Positions 37,197-48,800 of a DNA stretch of 64,000 nucleotides are shown here, one piece after another. A program made the translations under genes and the position numbers. The notes under the pieces were generated by a model. That model made no database searches and was not told the DNA's origin. It saw only the letters and a program-made list of their open reading frames with translations. Each line of letters starts with the position of its first letter. The stretch's first letter is position 1. Source of the DNA: Bactericera cockerelli (taxonomy: Eukaryota > Arthropoda > Insecta > Hemiptera > Triozidae); assembly GCA_024516035.1 (NCBI GenBank), contig CM044959.1:24376933-24440932 (forward strand). Reading direction: 5' to 3'.

Positions 37197-37776
37197 ATGA
37201 AGCAAAAAAAAATGTCAATAGTTTGGCTCATGATATCTTAAAATTTTAGAGAAAATGTTGTTTACATTATTAGGTCAGAATTATTTCTACTTTTCAAATC
37301 ATATATTAATGTTGGGTATCTTTTTCTTTTCTTTTTAATTATTGTGCATTAACTGTTGATTTTCCTGAACGCATAATTAAACATATAAATTTATATCTAT
37401 TTTTCAATAATTTTACTGTACTCCTTAGATTTTTTAGCTTAGATCTTTATTGTTATTTTATTTTCGAAGTTTTTATGTTATAATTTATTTGTACATACAC
37501 ATTTTTTGGTGCTTTGCCCAGTTACTTGTTTTTGAACTTCCTCCTTTATTGGGTTTCCATGTGCCTTCATTTTTAATATGTTTAATTTTTCATCATCGTC
37601 GTACTCAAAATTTTGTTGTTAACTCCAACTTTCGCGGCAGTATAATTTGAATCTCAACCCATGTGTTCCATGTGCTACTACTAGCGCTCACGTATAGCTG
37701 CGGATTTTTTTTTAAACTAGTGCCATAATGTACAACCTAGCTTCATATAATACGTTTATTTCCATATTATTCATCG

Positions 37777-37848
37777 GTTTCCGTAGTGTAGTGGTTATCA
37801 CGTGTGCTTCACACGCACAAGGTCCCCGGTTCGATCCCGGGCGGAAAC
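37777..37848 (+). tRNA. tRNA-Val(CAC)
   Basis: A complete cloverleaf folds: acceptor GTTTCCG pairs with CGGAAAC, the anticodon stem TGTGC pairs with GCACA, and the loop TTCACAC holds anticodon CAC. The T arm is CCGG-TTCGATC-CCGG. The body closely matches animal tRNA-Val. Internal promoter boxes (A box GTAGTGGTTATC, B box GGTTCGATCCC) are intact. A run of six T at 37851-37856 follows the discriminator A and would stop RNA polymerase III. Unlike the many tRNA-headed SINEs here, it has no body or tail of repeat sequence, so it looks like a true gene. Confidence 0.92.
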
Positions 37849-37850
37849 AA

Positions 37851-37856
37851 TTTTTT
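37851..37856 (+). terminator. Pol III T-run terminator of tRNA-Val
   Basis: Six T residues start two bases after the discriminator base of the tRNA-Val gene, the usual RNA polymerase III stop. Confidence 0.8.
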
Positions 37857-39726
37857 GGCAATTCATATTTTGATGAATTTTAGTAGTACTTACATTATAA
37901 TAATTTTATCTTAGCTATTTATGAATCATTGATTATATTTTACTCTCCTAGCAAAATAATCATTTCTTCAATGTTCAAGTAAACTGGTCAAATTCTTATT
38001 TCTCTCAAATAAAGAAATATTAAACCTTTGGTTGTATATAAAAAAAAAAAAACTAGACGCGTCGCGGCCAGGCCTGTGGTGAATTTATCAAGGCATGGCC
38101 AACTGGTAATTAACATTTTAAATATTTTCAATAATACAATCAGATTCCCTTTAATGATAAAGTATCATGGTTTGATTAATGTTTTTCAAAAATAATTGCA
38201 TATTAATGGGGAAATTCCAGTTGAAAAACTTACACAAAATGGGGAAAAAAATTATCTAGGTACATCACAGAATATATTTATTAGACCAGTGGTCATCGCC
38301 AAAACTATCCTGACAGTTTAAAAATAGGTACTTTTTTTTACCTTATCATCTGTAGGTAACCTACCTTCCTTTTTTCGAAAATAGAGAGGGCTACTATCTC
38401 TTTGTAAAGTAAAAAAATGAGTCCCAAATGAAAATATTTTTAAAAAAATACAGGACTACTGTTTGCATGGACTTGAAAAAAAGGTTGAATTCTCATTATC
38501 AAGATCTATGGGGACGGCCAGATTTGAGTGTGAAAAGAAAAAGCTTATCTTTTAAAAAATAGACCATACTAAATTCCAGCTCAATTGTACTTGTACTTCA
38601 CGAGATATGCTGATATTTGAAAAAGCTCATATTAAAAAAAAAATTCTTTGATTGTGCTTGACCTTTAATGAGTGTGTCTTTGATTACCATGAAAAATTTC
38701 ACCTCAATCCAACTCGTGGTTCTCGAGTTATTAGTGAGACAAACACAGACACACAAACAAATTATTTTAATATGTGGAAGAAAAAAAAACAACTGAAAAA
38801 TGAAAATTAACCCTAAGGGACATTGGTTTGTATTTTAAATGACATCATTTTTTTAAGCCATTTGACATACCTAGAATGTTAGAGAAATGCATGTTTTTTG
38901 ATTTACTATAAACATAAATAGCTAAAAATGCCAGATATAGCCATTTCTTTGAAAAAATCACTGCAGAGAGAAATGGTATTATTAAATATGCTTCAAATGA
39001 TTGACACATTTTTTATTATGTGACAAAATATTATATATTTATTAATCATTGTTACATGGTCAGATGAGCATACAATAAATCTTAATTGATAGGATTCATA
39101 GAAAAACATAGTTTGTTTTACTCGGGTCCTCATGAAATTATTTCTTGATAAAGGTTACAGTTTTCTTGTACAATTTACAATGTTAATTTTTGTACATAGC
39201 TTTTCTGTTATTTTATAGTACATTGTTAAGTCATTGATTTGCATGGTATAGATTTGTTTTTACCTTTACAACAAGGATCATTTCTCAATATGTATTCTAC
39301 ATAAAAATTAGGACTGATATTTTTAGGAGAGGAGATCAGTTCAAGATTGTTTTAAATTTATTTTTATTCTAATACTTACAACCATATTGAATTGAAGTCT
39401 TCTCATTATACTCATTAGTAAATAAACAATCACACCCTGTCAAATGCATATAAATGTTTAAATCAAAACTCATATAATATAATACATGTACAAGCAACTA
39501 CTCATTATCAAATGTCACATTCTAGCAGACCGTTATTGAATCGAGAACACGCAAAAAAGTAAAAAAAAATATTTACATGCTCCGTACTATATTGAGCATC
39601 TTATTGAATCTTTTGTTTTTTCTTTTTGTTAATCATGCTAAATAACCTCAGTATGTAAGATCTGAAGTAGCTAGTGAGAAGTAACAATTTGTTAGGGGTC
39701 AGTTCAAAGGTAATGTCAAATAAATT

Positions 39727-39843
39727 AAGTAAGGCTGGGTGAGGTTAATTTGAGTATCTGGTTTGTTAGTTAAGAGTGAATGAAGGCTATAACCCCCATT
39801 GTGATGTGACCATGTAGTTAGTTGAAAGCAATGTTGAACCAAA
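39727..39843 (+). mobile_element. 3' module of 5S/SINE-E family, degraded
   Basis: AGGCTGGGTGAGGTTAATTT, AACCCCCATTGTGATGTGAC and GAAAGCAATGTTGAACC in order. No head. Confidence 0.6.
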
Positions 39844-40341
39844 AGAAAAAAAAACTTGCAATATTGAATCATATTAGATCTGTGTTTTTTACCCTGTGAT
39901 AACAAAAGTATTGATGACTAATCAATATTTTGCTAGTACTTATATTAATTAAATAAAATATGACTATTAAGAGTATCTAATATTACTTCCAAGTAAAGGA
40001 ATCTATGGATATCAGAAGTAATATTTTTGTTCTGATTTTTTTTTCTGTACTAAAAAAAACATATTCTTGTTTCAAAATAGCTATATTATACATTGTATTT
40101 TTTATGAAACTTACATTCATATTATTTGTAGTTTTTTTACTTTCCATTTCCAAATTCTTAACTTTGCTCTGAACCAAGAAGTGTCATTTCATTTATTTAA
40201 ACAAGTGTGTACCAACTTTCAAAATGATGGTAGTTTTGTTCCCTGAACTCCTTTCAAAGATGTCCCATATCTCCACCCCTGGAAACTTAAAATCCATCCC
40301 TCTTTTTATTCCATTCTAGAATATTTTATGGTCAGTGAATA

Positions 40342-40581
40342 CAGTTGAATCAGGATATTAGTGAAACCTCAATATAATAGAACAATTCTGAGGTTAAATT
40401 TACCTTAACTTTATATTTAACATAATCTAGTATGTTGACATTGATTTTGTAATTGTTTACATAAGACGTAAAATCAATTACTAAAAATAAGGCAAAACAA
40501 CTTCTTCATAAGAGAAACTTGGATATAAGAGAGAAAAAAAACTACCAGTCCCTTGAGTTCTCTGATATCCAGGTTTGACTG
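40342..40581. mobile_element. pogo/Tigger-like MITE downstream of SAMTOR
   Basis: Ends CAGTTGAATCAGGATATTA and ATATCCAGGTTTGACTG, TA on both sides; related to the copy at 23207. It lies about 90 bp past the SAMTOR stop and may be in its 3' UTR. Confidence 0.7.
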
Positions 40582-40671
40582 TATTAGGTGTCATTAGTGA
40601 GACACATTATGGTACAACATAACCTTAACTTTACATCTTAGAGTAAGTGGTTAAAAGGTAGGTAAGTGATA

Positions 40672-42077
40672 TCAGAGAGTAGGGAGTGCTTTAAAATCAA
40701 ATGGGCTGGAATCCTCTGTACTAACAAAATTATTTGAACATGGTAGACCATCATTTTCTTGTTTAACAATATCCTGGGGAATTAACAATTCTCCTTCAGT
40801 TGATGATATCCCACCCATTTGTATAACTAAACATGATTTCCTGAACACCATGCAATGTATATGTTTCAATTTCTCATACTTAATTCTTTTAAATCCAATG
40901 GATAGCAAAATAAATTTCCATTGCTTCATAATTTGGACATTAGAAGAGGTTTGATGTTTGGAATCTGGAGTTATTATGATCAGTATTCCTTCATACTGCA
41001 ACAAATGAAATGCTTTGATACAGCATTGGAACCTTAATTTACTACAAGGAATATATTCTAATAATAATGAAAAAACCACTACATCAAATGACTCTTTATT
41101 AAGGCTTTCAATTATATTTACTATTGGAAATTCAGATTCTTTTTCACTCTTAACTTTAATTTTTCTAACTATCACAGGATGAAAAGTAGCAAGAGCATCA
41201 TTATTCTCTTCATTTTGGTTTACCTCTGTTATTTTCATATTTAAAAAATCACATTTATAAACATCTGGACTGGCTGGACAGATGTCAATGGCAATTGATT
41301 TGATATTTTCAATATCCTTGAATGGATTATAACAACTTCCCACATCCAAGAGTAAGTAAGGTGCTTGAAATTGACTTGTTTTTACATGACAGGTAAGGTT
41401 GGTCTTCTCCTTCTCTCGCAGTTCTTTGTGTCTTTTAGAGAGATACATCTCATTTGTAAAGTATTCTTTGATTTGATTAACTATCCAAGCATTTCTAGAA
41501 TTTTTAGTGTCCCCTTTGTGTTTTTTGTCCCAATGTTCAGTAGCCAAACGTTTCATACACTGTGCATATTCCTGGAAACAAATTTAAGTAAGTATTAAAT
41601 TGGTCATCAATGCTGTTGCACAATTGCAGTTTTCTTAGAAATAGTTAGGCCAAGTTATTTGGAAAGTGGAAAGTGTTGCTGGAATGGGCTACAGGTACAC
41701 AATTTTTTTACCCATTAAGGATACTCATTTGAGAAATATACTTAATGCTTAGACGACCAGCATGATTTTTCGTGAATTCTCTTGTGGGACCGGCAATAAT
41801 ACGGCTCTCTGACATTGTGTACCACCGGTGGTACATCTGGTCCATTCCGTACGAATGTGCGTGTACCACCGGTGGTACACCCGGTCATCTAAGTGTTAAA
41901 ATTGTACCCAGCATTACAACACTGATGTATGTATTACAATCTTACCTGTAAAGCTCTTTCATTTTGACAGTGCTCGGACCATGCTTGCTGTACCCCTTGT
42001 GTTTTAGTGCTTGTTCTCAATTCTTTATGAATTTTCTTGATATAAGATGATAGTAGTAACTGTTCTTCACTTGTCAT
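40672..42077 (-). CDS. SAMTOR: SAMTOR / BMT2-like S-adenosylmethionine sensor of mTORC1
   Basis: Two exons on the minus strand, 42077-41946 and 41571-40672, joined in phase 0, encode 343 residues (human about 405). The start is the ATG of exon 1 (MTSEEQLLLSSYIKKIHKEL). Its helix, followed by W-S-E-H-C and E-Y-A-x-x-M, matches the family N terminus. The class I methyltransferase fold shows LLLDVGSCYNPF (about residues 117-128), the acidic residue of AIDICPA (about 140), VYKCDFL (about 148-154), FDVVVFSLLLEYIP (about 206-219) and IIITPDSKHQ. In animals SAMTOR binds GATOR1-KICSTOR and represses mTORC1 when S-adenosylmethionine is low; the yeast relative Bmt2 methylates 25S rRNA. The C-terminal tail is shorter and divergent. 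The only intron carries a TTAA-flanked MITE. The gene is head-to-head with syntaxin-6. The coding sequence has no frameshift. Confidence 0.93.
41746..41895. mobile_element. 150-bp TTAA-flanked MITE in the SAMTOR intron
   Basis: TTAA at 41742-41745 and 41896-41899; ends TGCTTAGACGACC and GGTCATCTAAGTG are inverted repeats with few mismatches. Inside lie two perfect palindromes: TGTACCACCGGTGGTACA at 41818-41835 and GTGTACCACCGGTGGTACAC at 41861-41880. Probably piggyBac-type by target site. Confidence 0.75.
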
Positions 42078-42835
42078 TATAATTATTATAATGTCAAACA
42101 CATTGACTTCCCCATAAAATTGACCAGAGTATTTCCTCAGAGAGGTGAAGAGGTCCCCATTACCTAACTTTCTATTGAGGGTTGGGTTTATTTGGGACTT
42201 GAAACCTTGAAAACAGAATCAGAAAAACAGCGTGCTGAACATTGACTTGACCAAGTAGAAATCAAGTATTCAAGACTAGTCACGTTCACAGGAAGTAGGA
42301 TTCACGCTTACTTGAGCGTGTATAAAAACAAGGCTTCATGCAAGGTTATACATACATGTATGTTATCTGCAGAAAGGTGAAAATAAAATTCAAACCTGTC
42401 AATATTCAAAATTTCCCGCTCCAAGATAAAGGATTTGAGAAATCACGATTCATACTACGAGGTACGCGCTTTGTAGAAATTGTGAAGTCAGCTGAGTTAT
42501 GTAAATATATTGATAAAAAATAATTTGATAAAGGAAGGGAAAAGTGTTTGAAATTTTGAATTTTTTAATTGATCAAGAATATTTGAACAATCCAATCATT
42601 TTTTAAATAGAAGAGTCATATGTTCATAAATTGACTGTGATGCAATAGCATACAAACACGATTGTATGCAATCAATAAATATAATCTCTGTTTGAAGAAA
42701 AAAGAACTAGTTAAAATCTAAACTAGCTACAATACTAACCAATGAAATGGCATCATCAGTTTGGAGAAGCTATATTTTCATTTTCACAAGTGTTTTTACA
42801 CCCATGTAGTCACTTAGATCTGCTGCCATTTGGTC
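42078..42835. promoter_or_regulatory. Head-to-head intergenic region of SAMTOR and STX6 (putative bidirectional promoter)
   Basis: The start codons of SAMTOR (minus, ATG at 42077-42075) and syntaxin-6 (plus, ATG at 42836) are about 760 bp apart and diverge, with no repeat recognised between them. Transcription of both must start inside or close to this gap. No TATA box or initiator can be assigned with confidence. That it acts as a shared promoter is inference from the layout. Confidence 0.5.
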
Positions 42836-45800
42836 ATGACATTCGAAGATCCTTTTTTTGTTGTTAAAGAGTAAGTATGCATATCCATCATTCAAGTTTT
42901 GGTTAAACACAGAGTAAAAATACCACAGTTTGTTTTTCACCATGTCCATATGAAAAAATAATAATATAAATATCACCTTATATACTGCCTGATAACTCTC
43001 AAGGTGGAACTAATAGATATATTTGTAATACCTCTGTGGGGCTAAGTCACAGATTGCGTACTGTGTTTGATAGGGAAAACTGACACTTAGCAATGACTTG
43101 TGATGTAGAGTCTGTCTATTCATTTTGCCCTTAGTATCTAGCAGTAAGCCCAAGATGTATTATTATGTGGTCAAAGAACTGGGAAGAGACCAATGAGCTA
43201 TCAAAAATTTGGGACTGACTATTCTGCTAGTTAGTAAACTTCTCGTTATTATGATGTCAAACAAACTCGCAAAAGTACACATTTCATGTAATTTTGGCTA
43301 CAAATTGGTTCAACACTCAACAGGCAGAATGAGCTAATTTGGAAACAGTGTTTTCTCACCTTGTACTTTATAGACTACTGTTTACTATGGGAATACAATG
43401 CTGATTTACAGGATCTTTTCATCCTTCAGAGAAAGATGGTATTCAATGTGTATCTTTTCAAGTTTTATGGCCTACCAATGATGTATTATACCATTTCCAA
43501 CTCAAAAACAACTATACATAGAGGTCAATCTCATGTAATTTCCAAGATAACTGCCATTAAAGCAGAGATACCCCTGGTTTCTGTGCAGTAACTTTTTTTG
43601 TACTTATTACGTAAAAAAATGGTGTAAATTATGCAAAATTTGAAGTTGAGAATCATCACTATAAAAGGCTAAGAAGAACCCCTCATCTGTTTTGAAGAGG
43701 CTAACTGATCCACACATTGTTCCAGTTTTTCCATCCAGTTTGCTTTTGGTTTTGCTCCAATGGAAATCTGACACTCTTTGTAAAAACATGTCTGTTTTGT
43801 TTCATAAAATATGACATCAATATCATTGAAATCAGACAAGCAAAAAAAAAAAAAATACAAAAACAAACACAATTTACTACCGATTTCTAATATTATAAAT
43901 TTCTAGGACACAAAAAGAATCACAGATAATTGCAGTTTGTTTAGGCAATAGAGACAGTTATAAGGAGTTGTGAAGTGGGAATAGAAAGTAAGAAACTTTT
44001 GTGAGGTGTGACACCACACAACTTTCCTTAACACTTGCAAACAAGTCAAATTCTGCCACTAATAGTGGCTCAATGGTAACAGTTAGAAAAAATTAATGTC
44101 CAACATATCGCCGCTGCAAACACAAACTGTCGTATCTGCAAATTTTGCCATTTTCAGTTAAGAAGCGCACATAGTGGTTCGTGCTTGCTGAGAATCTTTG
44201 AAACTCACATACGACTAACCTTAAAACTTGAATACTTCAAGGAAGGAGTTGAGATACAGATACGACAGTTCGTGACGTGAAAAAGGAAGTTTCAAACCAC
44301 TATGTGCGCTTCCTGAAAATTTGCAGATACGACAGTTTGTGTTTGCAGCGGCGATATAATCAGCACCTAAAAATCATTAGACTTTTTAGGTCGCAACCCC
44401 CATCTATGATGATTAATAAAAAAAAGTCTAAGCAGGACAGACCCAAAATATCTAATTTAGGGCAGCAAATGGGGCAGCAATTTCCAAAATGTATTTTTTC
44501 TAAGAAAAATTTCTTTTAATGAGGCCTTGAAAAAAATATGCCACACAACATACCATTCCATCTAAGATTTTAAAGTCGGTCTGTGCCCAGCCTGACTGGG
44601 GCAGTGTAGGCAATTTTTATTTGTTGAAACTTATACACCAAAAATTAAGGAATATGGGTTTTTGTATTTTTCTGTATTTTCAGCCCATCTTGAGATATGG
44701 GGGTGGGGTGGGACTTTATGGACACCCTGTATATCTTTAACTAATCCAAATGAGCAGCCCTTGTGGCCAATTTTAATTAAGAGTTGCATAGTTTGTGTGG
44801 TTTATAAAATGTTCCATGCCAAATTTCAAGTCTCTACCTCTTACAGTTTTTAAGATGTCATCTTGATGGATAGGTGTACAGGCAATGTCCAAAAAGATTT
44901 TTTTTTGTTGGTATTTCCTGATCTGTCCAGAAATGTGAAAAACTCGGTAGGTCAATTTTTTTACTAATACAATACGTTTCTTTCTATAGGATAAGGAAAG
45001 TAATAAGAGTTAAGAGTAACTCTCAGTATTGACAGTATTATGTCTGCAGTCTATTACATTTTTTTTTTATCTTTTGCTTTCTGTTATATTTCAGAGAAGT
45101 ATCAAAAGCAATCAACAAAACTAGAAGCTTGTACAAGAGGTGGCTTGAACTAAAGGAAGAAACATATGCTAGTAATATATTAAGAGATGAATTAGAGTGG
45201 ACAACAACAGAACTGAGAAATTCATTAAGAAGCATTGAGTGGGATCTCGAAGATTTAGAAGATACAATAAATATCCTTTATTTCAAATTAGTTTTTAATA
45301 ACAATAAATGCATGTTTTTGTAATTATCAATATCTAACATTAATTATACTTATATTTTATTTTCCCATTTTAAATTATTGTAAAAATCAGTTCAGTATTG
45401 TCTTTTCAGTAATTTCCTACTTGACTTGAATTAATTTTTATTACCCCATATAAAAAAGAAGCCTAAGTCCGCAACTGGTGACTCAATGGTAAAATATATC
45501 AAAAAATTAATGTCAAATTCGTAATTGGCACCTCAAAATCAAATCAAAATTGGATCTGATATGTCACAACCCTCATCTAGGATGAAAAATAAAAAAGATA
45601 GTCAAAGCGGGTCCCCCCCCAAAATACCACTAAATAAGGGCCAAAAATGCCAGCGTCGATGGCGCGTTGAATGCACCGGTTCTCGTTGGATCACCGAAGT
45701 TAAGCAACGTCCAGCGAGGTGAAGACTTCGTGATGCTGGCATTCCCGCTCAACACAGGTTGGTTGAGGTAAATGTTTGTAGCAGGTTTGTGAATTTTTTA

Positions 45801-48800
45801 CGAATGCAGGGTAACACCCCGTCGTGATATGACCATGCAAAGCGACGTTAAACACGTTTTAAAAAAATCGATTTCACTGACCAAGAGGTCTGGTGTTGGT
45901 GAAGCTATGGGAAAAGTGTGATTATTAGCTTTAATACTCAACGCAGTTGAAATTTAATAGTTACCAGCTACCTAGAAAAACAATAAAATAGAAGTAGTAT
46001 TGATGCGTTCAACAACACTGAGTTATTGTACCACTAACGGGTGATATAGAAAGTTTTGTTCTTTTGCTTGCTCATGTTATGTATCTAACTCTATATTAAG
46101 TTCAAGTCTGATCTTAGCAATGTCAACAGTTTCAAACTGGTATATAGATAGTTTGATAATAATCAAATTGATGGCACGTTGAATGCACCGGTTCTCGTTG
46201 GATCACCGAAGTTAAGCAACGTCCAGCGAGGTGAAGTTTCCTGCGAATGGAGGGTAACACCCCCGTCGTGATATGACCATGCAGTTGAAAGCGACGTTTT
46301 AAAAAAAAAAAAAAAAAAAGTTCCAAGATGTTCAAGTTATCAAAAAAATGATCAGAATAGACCTCTATTATTTTTTATTGCAATAAAAAGTTGTTCTTAT
46401 AAAAAGAATCGTATCGTTTAGCCAGAACCACCATACGCGGCCAGGTGGCGGGCGGAAGGGCACCATCGGCGGCACCGATTTCATCGAAAAGTTTCGTGTC
46501 GCGTTGTCTCCATAAAAATGAAGTCTACGTACCAAATTTCAAGTCTCTAGCTTTTACCATTCATGAGACAACTTGTTTACAGACACACACACACATGGAC
46601 CAATGGCTGAAACTTTGGATTTAGGCTCTAGGAACCCTAAAACGTGTTCTGGCACTGGAAACTGACTTGAAAATTTTGGGTGATTCCATTACTTTCCTTT
46701 CTATAGGATAAGGAAAATAAAAAGGTTCTGTGGGATTGATATGGTAAAATGTGAGAGATAAGAAATAATTAGAAACCTATCAAGAGAAGTAGGACAGTAC
46801 AATTGAACATACCTGATATAATTACCATATGTTATGCTATTTTGTACACTTGACTGTCTGGAAAGTCCCAGTTTTGTCTGATGAAATTGGGTTGGGTGGA
46901 AGAGATTGCCACAGGCAATAACCCTGCCCTTTAGGTAGGACATTAACTTCATTCTCTTTTTTTTCTTGTATATTTGCTTAATCTTTTTGTTTTTCTTTAT
47001 ATTTCATTGTATTCTACTGTATATATTTTTTGTTCTACCTAATAAAGCTTTCTTAATAATAATAATGAAATCTGTATCCATGATCATTTTGTGAGAAAAA
47101 AAATCTTCCTTAACTTATTGTCATCACGTATTGTTGAAAGAAATCCATCCAAATTTTCAATAGGAAATAGAGATTTAGCCTCAAGGAAGTTGTTTATAGA
47201 TCAGACTCGTGAAGAAGTTAAGGTGAGTTGACCATTTCAATTAAGAGTTCATATACAGGGATTACAGGGTCTTCATGGACTGATTGCACTTTGAGCATAG
47301 GTCTAGCACTTGTTATATTGATGGCTGAGATCAACAACCTCATATGAGAACAATCTGAACTCTTCAGGAGAGCCAAAAAACTGTTGATTGAAAAACTGTA
47401 ATGAAATTCTTATAATAAAAAAGTAAAAAATCCTTGTATAATGGTTACAAAACATGATAAGTGATAGTTGTGCATTGCTAGTCGAGTGGATTTCCTAATA
47501 GGAGATTTTTCTTTTGTTTTACAGTGTATGAAGGACGCAATGAATTACTCACGAGAAAAAGATCGTGGTGTAGACCGTATGTCTACCAAACCTCTGCTGA
47601 GTGATGACTTCAACAACATGAACAGTCATAGTCCAGTTAAAATCAGTGGGCCTTTCAGCAGTAGCAGGCAAACTAAGTACTCAAAACTCAACAACCAAAT
47701 GGACTCACCAAATCGCAGCTGGCTGTCAAATTCCATCAATCAGCAATCTAGTATGTTTGAGCAGCAAGACAGTCAGTTAGATATGTTGGGAGAGACCATT
47801 GGGACGCTCAAAACAGCTTCCAGACAAATAGGAAATGAACTTGATGAGCAGGCTGTGTAAGTTTTTAGCTAAATAAAGTAACACAATACAATATAATAAC
47901 TTTCTGTCCTCACATAAAAGCTTCTGATGGCAGTTTCTGTGAAAACACATGATGTACTATTTCTTACTTCACAGACATACTTCAATGACATTGTCAAAAT
48001 ACACTGCCAATTGTGGACACAATACTTCCTCCGCTTCCTCGTGATTGGTTCACATTGTATACACTTGGAAATTTTGAGATTTTATACTAAAACACTTGTA
48101 TCTCCAAAACCGCTTAACCGATTTTCTTCAAATTTGTCTTATATGGCAGAATACCGTTTTTCTTACATTTTAAATTTTATAAAAAAATTCTGTGGCGGAT
48201 CAAGAAGTACCCGTGTTTGAAAAAAGAGTGCGAGATACTTACATTTTTGGGTTCTATTTTTCGACGTAGTCTCCTTTCAAGGCTACACACTTCTTCCAGC
48301 GATCCTGCCACTTTTTTAGCCCTTCCAAAAAGTAGCTCCCTTCGAACTCCTCAAAATAGCCCTTTGTCTGGCTTATGACGTCATCATTTGAGCTGAACCT
48401 CTTTCCACCGAGCCAAACTTTCAAGTTAGGAAACAAAAAATAATCGCAGGGGGCTAGGTCAGGTGAGTAAGGTGGGTGTGGCAATAATTCGTATCCAAGT
48501 TGATGGATTTTAGCAGCAACAATTCCAGATGAGTGAGCTGGTGCATTGTCATGGTGAAACAAGACTTTCTTTCTCGCCAAATGGGGGCGTGTCTCCTTCA
48601 ATTTTGCATCAAATCGTGTCAATAACTCACTATAATATGCAGCAGTTATTGTTTTTCCTTTTTCCAAGAAGTCAATAAGAATAATTCCCTTTGCATCCCA
48701 AAAAACGGTAGCCATGACTTTTCCGGCCGATTGGACCGATTTCGCCTTCTTTGGGGCAGATTCTCCTACCAAAGTCCATTCTTTTGACTGCTGTTTGGTT

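Larger units (their letters stand above)
36443..40671. other. DENND2 3' UTR, then intergenic DNA with tRNA-Val
   Basis: AATAAA at about 36474 is a candidate DENND2 poly(A) signal. Beyond it are a SINE-A, the tRNA-Val gene, a degraded 5S/SINE-E module and a pogo-like MITE; the rest is AT-rich with no coding sequence I can support. SAMTOR and DENND2 converge here. Confidence 0.6.
45271..47127 (+). other. U12-type AT-AC intron in STX6
   Basis: The intron starts ATATCCTTTA directly after codon position 1. It ends with TTCCTTAAC (47106-47114), then 13 bases later the terminal AC at 47126-47127. These are the textbook 5' site and branch-site motifs of the minor (U12) spliceosome. Removing it rebuilds AGT (Ser) and gives DTISIVERNP, matching the family; no GT-AG pair restores this reading. 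The intron carries two 5S-headed SINEs and a non-LTR-like tail. Confidence 0.93.

Noticed and set aside
45653..45870. True 5S rRNA gene
   Set aside because: Similarity covers only about half of 5S and continues into a retroposon body.
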